A stretch of 37,339 nucleotides of DNA from assembly GCA_027531445.1 (NCBI GenBank), contig JAPZRK010000037.1, positions 1 through 37,339 of the forward strand, given 5' to 3'. Shown piece after piece: positions 31,455 to 37,339 of the stretch; the first letter of the stretch is position 1, and every line of letters begins with the position of its first letter. The notes beneath the pieces are model-generated. The model did not search any database, was not told the origin of the DNA, and worked only from the letters and a program-made list of their open reading frames with translations. Both the position numbers and the translations under genes were made by a program. This DNA comes from Leptospira sp. (GTDB taxonomy: Bacteria; Spirochaetota; Leptospiria; Leptospirales; Leptospiraceae).

Positions 31455-32591
31455 TTAAAACTCTGTTTCGAACTTCGAAAAACTTGATGATTCGCCGCGA
31501 CTTGATTTTGATAGGATTCCAAAAACGACTGCGTCTCTGACAAGTGAATACTGATCATTTGCACAAAAAAAAGTGAGACCGAGATCCAGCGTTATTTGAT
31601 CGCCAATGAGTCGTAGTTTTGCATCATCTAGGATTACTTCTTCAAGCGAATCCAGTTTTATCTTTTTTGAACCATATGCTACTTCTTCTTTGTTTATTTT
31701 GAATGTTCGAGGAAATATTGTATAATAAAATACATAAGAGATCGGAAAAAGAGCCAAAGCTAGAACGATCAAGGAAAAGATAGATTCGGAAATCGTAGGA
31801 GGGAATGTTTGCCAATCAAAAATTGATACACCTAACAAATCTCCGATGGCAGTTTGCAAAATTAAAAAGATGATGAAGGAAAGCACTATAGCAACAAATT
31901 TAAAAACAAATGGACTGTAACGAGATGTTAATACAAACTCGGTTCCCGTATCAGCCCATGTAAGTTGGCTTGCTTTTTCAAAATTTGGAGGGTTTAATTC
32001 TTCATAATCAGGATGTGGTCTACGATGAAATGGAATATCAAGTTCATCCAAGTCTCTTTTTTTCCCTTCTTCATTGATCAAAGGAATCCTAACAGTTTTG
32101 GCAATCAATTCCGCGTCCAGTCTCGCTCTATGGAAATTGATATTCTCAGAAATAATCTGATCATCCTTTTTTGGTAAAATTGTTGTAAAGACTGTAACAG
32201 TACTGGAACCATTTTTAGTTTTTACGGTATAGGTATATCGTGATTGTTTGATCTCTTCAATTTCCGAAAAATGAATTTCGGAAACAAAATCCTTTCCAAC
32301 ATAAAATTGCACTTTCTTCTCGTTAGTTAAAACACGGGTTTTTTTATGTTTCCCCATGGTCACTTTCATTAAGATAAATGGGACAATGGCAAATGCTAAT
32401 GCCATAGGCCCAAATACCAAAAGAAAAATTGGCTCTAGCTCTCCACTTTCATAGATAAACCAAAAGGTAGGTGCAAAAATAACAAGCGGCAGGAGGCCAA
32501 AAAAAATCAAAAATACCCTAACGAATGTTGCTTTTTGTGCTCTATGGTCTTTAAACTCTATAATTTGTTGCGTTGAGTTGTACTGGTTCAT
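31455..32591 (-). CDS. Membrane protein with two repeated TM-hairpin plus beta-domain units
   Basis: A 378-residue protein with two pairs of transmembrane helices (about 26-47 and 54-75; about 230-253 and 270-297). Each pair is followed by a beta-rich region that looks PH-like: after the first, VQFYVGKDFVSEIHFSEIEEIK; after the second, TFKINKEEVAYGSKKIKLD. The resemblance suggests an internal duplication. I do not recognise a named family, and no catalytic motif is visible. It is the first gene of the minus-strand group with the YCII protein and permease. Function unknown. Confidence 0.7.
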   Translation of the reverse strand: MNQYNSTQQIIEFKDHRAQKATFVRVFLIFFGLLPLVIFAPTFWFIYESGELEPIFLLVFGPMALAFAIVPFILMKVTMGKHKKTRVLTNEKKVQFYVGKDFVSEIHFSEIEEIKQSRYTYTVKTKNGSSTVTVFTTILPKKDDQIISENINFHRARLDAELIAKTVRIPLINEEGKKRDLDELDIPFHRRPHPDYEELNPPNFEKASQLTWADTGTEFVLTSRYSPFVFKFVAIVLSFIIFLILQTAIGDLLGVSIFDWQTFPPTISESIFSLIVLALALFPISYVFYYTIFPRTFKINKEEVAYGSKKIKLDSLEEVILDDAKLRLIGDQITLDLGLTFFCANDQYSLVRDAVVFGILSKSSRGESSSFSKFETEF

Positions 32592-32683
32592 TTTAACAAA
32601 ATCCGAATAGGAGAGAAATACCGCTCAAATGGATGTCAAAAAACGTTCTGATAAAATTAAGAAAAGGCAAGAATTATTTGGGA

Positions 32684-32711
32684 TTGACAATTTATATCCG
32701 TGGGATTCAAT
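32684..32711 (+). promoter_or_regulatory. Promoter of the RRM protein gene
   Basis: TTGACA at 32684-32689 and TTCAAT at 32706-32711 are separated by 16 bases, a good sigma-70-like pair. Transcription would begin about 32718, giving a leader of roughly 40 bases before ATG 32759. This also argues against the longer upstream reading frame that starts at 32633. Confidence 0.6.
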
Positions 32712-32758
32712 CTAGCAGACCCATTCTAAAGGGAAGTGGGTTTTTATATGAGGCTAGG

Positions 32759-33028
32759 ATGATTTCTAAGAAAATTTATGTAGGGAATCTAAAATTTACC
32801 CTAAAAGAAGAAAATATAAGACAGATCTTTTCTGTTTTTGGTGCAATTCAGGATCTAAAGATGATTCATGACCGTGAAACTGGCAATTTTAGAGGCTTTG
32901 CGTTTATCACGTATGGAACGGATGAAGCGGCATCAGATGCGGTTCGTCAGATGAATGGGCAAGAAGTCGACGGGAGAAACCTGAAGGTTACTTTTGCCGA
33001 AGATAAAAGAAAAGAAAGACAATCCTAA
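32759..33028 (+). CDS. Small RRM-domain RNA-binding protein
   Basis: An 89-residue single RNA-recognition-motif protein. RNP2 is IYVGNL and RNP1 is RGFAFITY; both aromatic positions for RNA stacking are kept. A short basic tail (EDKRKERQS) follows. This is the type of small RRM found in cyanobacteria and spirochaetes, thought to bind single-stranded RNA, sometimes in cold response. ATG 32759 is chosen because GAGG at 32750-32753 sits five bases upstream and the promoter lies between it and earlier starts. The longer frame to 32633 would add 42 residues with no family resemblance. Confidence 0.9.
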   Translation: MISKKIYVGNLKFTLKEENIRQIFSVFGAIQDLKMIHDRETGNFRGFAFITYGTDEAASDAVRQMNGQEVDGRNLKVTFAEDKRKERQS

Positions 33029-33070
33029 AAATCACTTTTCTAACAGACTCCTACGTGAGATAGAGAGAGG

Positions 33071-35668
33071 ATGGCTTCTTCCTCTCTCAAATCCAAAACA
33101 CATCTTATAGAGGATTATTCACCTCCACTTTGGTATACACCAAAAGCTTCCATTCGTTTTGAATTGGACTTAAATACAACCATAGTAAGAACAGAATACC
33201 TAGTTGTTGCGCATGAATCCGTAAAAAACTACGATATCCCTTCTTTATTTTTGAATGGAATCGGTTTGCAGTTTCTGTCAGTTAGAATTGATGGCGTGAT
33301 TTGTGAAGCCAATCAGTTTGAATTGAACGCGGAAGGTATACTGATAAAAAATCCGCCTGCGACAAACTTTCGTTTGCAAATTGAAAATTCGATTTCACCT
33401 AAATCAAATACTGCTTTAGAAGGATTGTACCATTCGGGTACGATGTTGTGTACCCAAAATGAACCTGAAGGTTTTCGAAAGATTGCATATTCCATAGACC
33501 GCCCTGACAACCTAATCCAATTTCAAGTGACATTAATTGGAGATCGTCAACTATATCCTGTTCTGCTCTCCAATGGAAACGAAATGGCGAAGCGAGAATT
33601 GGATGATGGAAAACATGAAGCAATATGGGTGGACCCATTTCCAAAACCAAGTTATTTATTCGCAATCGTTGCCGGTAATTTAGCTGAGGTTAAAGATACT
33701 TATAGGACGTCGTCCGGTAGAGAGGTAATCTTAAAGATTTATGTAAATCACAACAATCTACAAAAAACAGATTTTGCGATGATGGCCTTAAAAGAAGCCA
33801 TGCGTTGGGACGAGGAAACTTTTGATTTAGAGTATGATCTCGATCTTTATATGATTGTTGCAGTCGATGATTTTAATATGGGAGCCATGGAGAATAAGGG
33901 ATTGAATCTCTTTAATTCAAAATTGGTATTGGCGGACAAAAAATCTGCAACGGACGAAACCTTTGAATCGATTCTTGCAGTTGTTGCACACGAATATTTT
34001 CATAATTGGACCGGGAATCGAGTTACCTTGAGAAATTGGTTTAATCTCACATTAAAAGAAGGCCTTACCGTATTTCGTGACCAGTGGTTTACTGAAGATA
34101 AAACAGATGTCAGTGTAAAACGAATTAAAGATGTTCTATTTTTAATGGAACATCAATTTGCTGAGGATGCAGGCCCCATGTCTCATCCCATTCTCCCTAA
34201 ATCCTATGTAGAGATGAATAATTTTTATACAGTGACAGTGTATGAAAAAGGTGCCGAAGTGATTCGAATGCTCTCTGTGATCATAGGCAGAGAAAGGTTT
34301 AAATTAGGTTTAAAACATTATCTCTCAAAGTATGATGGAATGGGTGTCACTTACGAAGAATTCATCTTAGCAATGGAAGAAGTGAGTGAAGAACCGTTAG
34401 GTTATTTTAAAAACTGGTATCACCGTAAAGGAACTCCAACAATTCGAGTAGAGGAAAATTGGTCTCCGGCTACGGGAACCTACCAGCTTTCATACATAGA
34501 CACGGAAGAGGGACTGGAACCATTGTGTTTTCCGATTTCCATGGCACTTTTTGATACAAGTGGAAGGATCATTAAAGATGAAATAGCCATCCAGAATGGT
34601 AAGTTATTGAAGCGAGAATGGAAAGAGTTGAAATCGAAACCGATTGTTTCGCTCTTTCGCAGCTTTTCTGCACCTGTAAAAGTTGTTTTTAATCGTCCAA
34701 TTGAAGATTTGATATTTCTTGCCAAGTGGGAGACGGATGGCTTCTCTAGATTTTTTTCGCTTCAAGAAGTAATCAAAAAAGTTTTTGAATCCTCATTTCA
34801 AAATGAAGAAAAGATACAAATCGAATCCATTTGTTCCATATTTAGAGAATACTTTGTTTCTAAAAATAAATTCCCAACGGATTATTTCAGCTATCTTCTT
34901 CGTTCTCCTAGTTTAACACAGCTATCCGATTTTTTAAATCATCATGATTATGAAAGATTAAATCAAATGCGCCAATCGTTTGTACGATCGATCGCAAACG
35001 AATTTGCAAATGAGTTTAAAAAACTCTACCTAGAAAACAAAGTCACGACTTCCGTTCAAACTAGGGAACAAATTGGGAAACGAAGACTCAAAGCATTGGC
35101 GCTTTCTTATTTGTTTTACGTTGAATCCTGGGAGGAGGAAGTAACCTCATTCGCGTTGCAAGAGCAGGAAAGTGCAGAACATATGAGTGAGGAACTTTTT
35201 ATACTTCGGATGCTTTGTGAAGTGGATCATAAAGAAAAGTACAAAAGCGTTCAATTGTTTTATGAAAAATGGAAACACGATCCATTGGTTTTAGATTATT
35301 GGTTCTCGGCGCAAGTTTCCTTCGGTAAAGATGCACTTCCTATCGTCACACAACTGCAATCCTTGCCAGAATTTCACTGGGAAAATCCGAATCGAGTCAG
35401 ATCTTTATTTGCTTCGTTTGGAAGAAATCCGAGATCATTTCACAGAGAAGATGGTAGTGGTTATCGATTTATGATTTCTGTGATTGAGAGATTGAATGGT
35501 ATCAATCCTCAAATTGCGTCCAGTCTTGCCAAACTTTTCCAATCCGTGAATTTACAAGCAGAAGCATTGAAACAGATCGCAAAAACGGGATTGGAAGGTT
35601 TGTTAAAAACAAAAGGCCTCTCAAATGATTTAGAGGAAATCATCCTCAAAATAATGAAAGGCCTTTAA
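33071..35668 (+). CDS. pepN: Aminopeptidase N (M1 family)
   Basis: An 865-residue zinc metallopeptidase that removes N-terminal residues from peptides. The substrate motif GAMENKG precedes the zinc site HEYFHNW (His307, Glu308, His311), with the third ligand Glu330 in TLKEG. The NGN segment of LLSNGNEMAKREL and WVDPFPKPSYLFAIVAGN match the E. coli PepN type. Full length, cytoplasmic, no signal peptide. It follows the RRM gene after 42 bases in the same direction and converges with the acyl-CoA ligase gene. Confidence 0.96.
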   Translation: MASSSLKSKTHLIEDYSPPLWYTPKASIRFELDLNTTIVRTEYLVVAHESVKNYDIPSLFLNGIGLQFLSVRIDGVICEANQFELNAEGILIKNPPATNFRLQIENSISPKSNTALEGLYHSGTMLCTQNEPEGFRKIAYSIDRPDNLIQFQVTLIGDRQLYPVLLSNGNEMAKRELDDGKHEAIWVDPFPKPSYLFAIVAGNLAEVKDTYRTSSGREVILKIYVNHNNLQKTDFAMMALKEAMRWDEETFDLEYDLDLYMIVAVDDFNMGAMENKGLNLFNSKLVLADKKSATDETFESILAVVAHEYFHNWTGNRVTLRNWFNLTLKEGLTVFRDQWFTEDKTDVSVKRIKDVLFLMEHQFAEDAGPMSHPILPKSYVEMNNFYTVTVYEKGAEVIRMLSVIIGRERFKLGLKHYLSKYDGMGVTYEEFILAMEEVSEEPLGYFKNWYHRKGTPTIRVEENWSPATGTYQLSYIDTEEGLEPLCFPISMALFDTSGRIIKDEIAIQNGKLLKREWKELKSKPIVSLFRSFSAPVKVVFNRPIEDLIFLAKWETDGFSRFFSLQEVIKKVFESSFQNEEKIQIESICSIFREYFVSKNKFPTDYFSYLLRSPSLTQLSDFLNHHDYERLNQMRQSFVRSIANEFANEFKKLYLENKVTTSVQTREQIGKRRLKALALSYLFYVESWEEEVTSFALQEQESAEHMSEELFILRMLCEVDHKEKYKSVQLFYEKWKHDPLVLDYWFSAQVSFGKDALPIVTQLQSLPEFHWENPNRVRSLFASFGRNPRSFHREDGSGYRFMISVIERLNGINPQIASSLAKLFQSVNLQAEALKQIAKTGLEGLLKTKGLSNDLEEIILKIMKGL

Positions 35669-35686
35669 AAAGGTTAAGCTGTCAAT

Positions 35687-37339
35687 TTACTTATACATGC
35701 TTGCGATCAGGTCTTTGTACTTATCGTGTATCACATTTCTTTTCATTTTGAATAGATTCGTGATCTCGTCACCAACTTCCATAGCCTTAGGCAAGAATCT
35801 AAAGTCAGTTAGCTTTTCAAAAGATTTGAACCCATTTTCTGATGAGACTTGTTTTTTGATAATTGCCTGGTAAAATGCCCTGACTTCCTTATTTTGATTC
35901 AAATCTTCACCTTCTTTGAATGTGATACCAGCCTCTTTCAATCTTTCTTTATCTGGCCAGATCAAAGCGGTAAGCGATTTTTGATCTTGTCCGACCACGA
36001 TTACCTGGTTGATATTTGCATCCTCAAGTAGAAGATTCTCAATCGGAACTGGTTCCACATTTTCTCCACCTAGAAGTACGATGGTATCTTTTACTCGTCC
36101 ACGAACAGACAATGTATTATTGAAGGAAACGAATCCCAAATCTCCCGTATTTAGCCATCCGTCTTTAAGAGTTTTTGCTGTAGCCTCTTCATTTTTGTAA
36201 TAGCCTTTCATCACCTGAGGTCCCTTTACATGGATGACACCCATTTTTCCTCTTGGGACAGTTTCCCCAAGATCATTTAAAACCTTAACAGATGTTCCGT
36301 CTGGCCAATAACCTACAGACCCTTGAACTACCTTTCCAACAGATCTAACAGAAATGATAGGTGCACATTCTGTCATACCATATCCTTCGTAGACTGGAAT
36401 GCCAATGACGTTAAAAAACTCATCCACATGAGCAGGAAGAGCACCACCACCGGAAATCGTTCCATGAAGTTTGCCTCCAAGAACATCTCTTAACTTGGAA
36501 AATACGATACCATCTAATACTTTCGCTGGGATGTATAGATTGATCGAATTTGCGATAGCAACCGCTGTATTTTTTGCTCTTTCGAAAGGACTTTCTTCCG
36601 TAGCCATTAGTTTATTGCCGGATAAATAGTCAGTTCCATCTTTCCATTTTTTACAAACGTCATACGCAAATTCAAAAAGCTTTCTGCGTGATTCTGGTGC
36701 TTTTTCTAGTTTTTGTTTGATTCCTAGATATAGATTCTCCCAAAGTCTTGGAGCAGATGCCATAAAAGTAGGTTTGATTCTTCCAAAGTCATCTCTTAAA
36801 TCACGGACATTAGTATAGGCAATACTTGCACCTTCGGATAATAGTGCGTAGTCGATGGCTCTTTCAAAAATATGCCATACTGGTAAAATTGACAGCGCTC
36901 GGTCACCGGGCATCAAACCAACCTTTGGTGGTACTTTTAATACGTTGTATACCATATTTTGATGCGTCAACATCACACCTTTCGGCATTCCTGTGGTTCC
37001 AGATGTGTAGATGATAGTGAATAGATCGTCTGGTTTTACTTGTTTGGATCTAAGCTCTAATGAAGGTAGATTCTTTCTGTAATCTTCACCCAATTTAATT
37101 AAATCTTGAAGAGAATAAACATTGTTTTCTGTAGAAGTGAACGCTGGATCCAAGATAAAGACTTTTTCCACTTTAGTCTGCGGAAGTATCGGTTTTAAAG
37201 ATTCATACAACTTTTGGTGTTCTACGAAACAATATTTACTTTCCGAATGTTCTAAGATATATTGAATTTCTTGCGGGGTAGAATCGGACCCTCTTGGTAC
37301 GTCTACAGCTCCATTTAGTAGAACCGCCATATCAGCAAT
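35687..37339 (-). CDS. Long-chain fatty acid-CoA ligase (AMP-forming), 5' end missing
   Basis: An adenylate-forming enzyme, truncated by the window edge: the reading frame continues past 37339 without a start, and the in-window ATG at 37330 is internal (context IADMAVLLNG). About 550 residues are present. The AMP-binding motif is YTSGTTGMPKGVMLTH, then YEGYGMTECAP, then GWLNTGDLGF and the hinge/lysine region before the C-terminal domain. These proteins activate fatty acids to acyl-CoA. The segment VDVPRGSDSTPQEI is typical of the long-chain branch. Convergent with pepN. Confidence 0.92.
   Translation of the reverse strand: MADMAVLLNGAVDVPRGSDSTPQEIQYILEHSESKYCFVEHQKLYESLKPILPQTKVEKVFILDPAFTSTENNVYSLQDLIKLGEDYRKNLPSLELRSKQVKPDDLFTIIYTSGTTGMPKGVMLTHQNMVYNVLKVPPKVGLMPGDRALSILPVWHIFERAIDYALLSEGASIAYTNVRDLRDDFGRIKPTFMASAPRLWENLYLGIKQKLEKAPESRRKLFEFAYDVCKKWKDGTDYLSGNKLMATEESPFERAKNTAVAIANSINLYIPAKVLDGIVFSKLRDVLGGKLHGTISGGGALPAHVDEFFNVIGIPVYEGYGMTECAPIISVRSVGKVVQGSVGYWPDGTSVKVLNDLGETVPRGKMGVIHVKGPQVMKGYYKNEEATAKTLKDGWLNTGDLGFVSFNNTLSVRGRVKDTIVLLGGENVEPVPIENLLLEDANINQVIVVGQDQKSLTALIWPDKERLKEAGITFKEGEDLNQNKEVRAFYQAIIKKQVSSENGFKSFEKLTDFRFLPKAMEVGDEITNLFKMKRNVIHDKYKDLIASMYK

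Noticed and set aside
32633..32758. N-terminal extension of the RRM protein
   Set aside because: A promoter (TTGACA/TTCAAT) lies inside it and a ribosome site fits ATG 32759; the added residues do not resemble the family.
35609..35690. Terminator between pepN and the acyl-CoA ligase
   Set aside because: CCTCT/AGAGG and the palindrome AAAGGCCTTT are present at the pepN end, but neither is followed by a T-run in a suitable place.
1..37339. CRISPR array, insertion sequence, prophage or integrase
   Set aside because: No regularly spaced repeat set, transposase or integrase motif, or terminal inverted repeats around a gene were seen. The short repeats noted are only paired.

Overview
The window reads as a low-G+C, gene-dense bacterial chromosome, most likely a Leptospira of the saprophytic (L. 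biflexa-like) type. That is an inference from general gene content and protein flavour (spirochaete-style lipoprotein signals, a small RRM protein, frequent TTG/GTG starts, a PurS/PurQ purine pathway); no rRNA or unique marker is present to prove it. There is no insertion sequence, prophage, CRISPR array or other clear foreign island. Both ends cut through genes: a short gene tail (possibly ccmB) on the left and an acyl-CoA ligase on the right.

Layout. 1-3688 (+): cytochrome c maturation tail and ccmC, a response regulator/PP2C phosphatase, then purC-purS-purQ, all overlapping or nearly so. 3744-6383 (+): glgC and an EAL-domain c-di-GMP protein, each with its own upstream region; a perfect 12-bp inverted repeat spans the EAL leader. 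6480-15036 (+): one uninterrupted nine-gene run, sufC-sufD-Rieske ferredoxin-sufS-sufU-sufT-ggt-gshA-gshF-type ATP-grasp, joining Fe-S cluster assembly to glutathione salvage and synthesis. 15033-23075 (-): a convergent twelve-gene run, in transcription order serA, glyoxalase II, endonuclease I, a disulfide reductase, trhO, an ABC ATPase and permease, bolA, a second BolA, CGFS glutaredoxin and dithiol glutaredoxin. (Counted as coding genes this is eleven; see the individual entries.) The two runs meet with overlapping stop codons, so Fe-S assembly, glutathione and Grx/BolA genes are packed face to face.

23134-25872: a small lipoprotein (+), then lysS and a DUF218-like membrane protein (-). 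25985-26315: tRNA-Leu(GAG), followed by a G+C-rich, strongly self-complementary segment that ends in a second, diverged copy of the tRNA 3' end and its trailer. This is the least explained part of the window and the best candidate for something undescribed. 26337-33028: an unrecognised 302-aa protein, a small ORF, chrA, a methyltransferase, an amino-acid permease, a YCII protein, a membrane protein with an apparent internal duplication, and an RRM RNA-binding protein. 33071-37339: pepN and a convergent acyl-CoA ligase.

Together the central 17 kb looks like a thiol and iron-sulfur homeostasis neighbourhood: sulfur mobilisation (SufS/SufU), cluster scaffold parts (SufC/SufD, without SufB), maturation factors (SufT, CGFS glutaredoxin, BolA), and glutathione supply, recycling and use (GshA, ATP-grasp, GGT, disulfide reductase, glutaredoxins, glyoxalase II).
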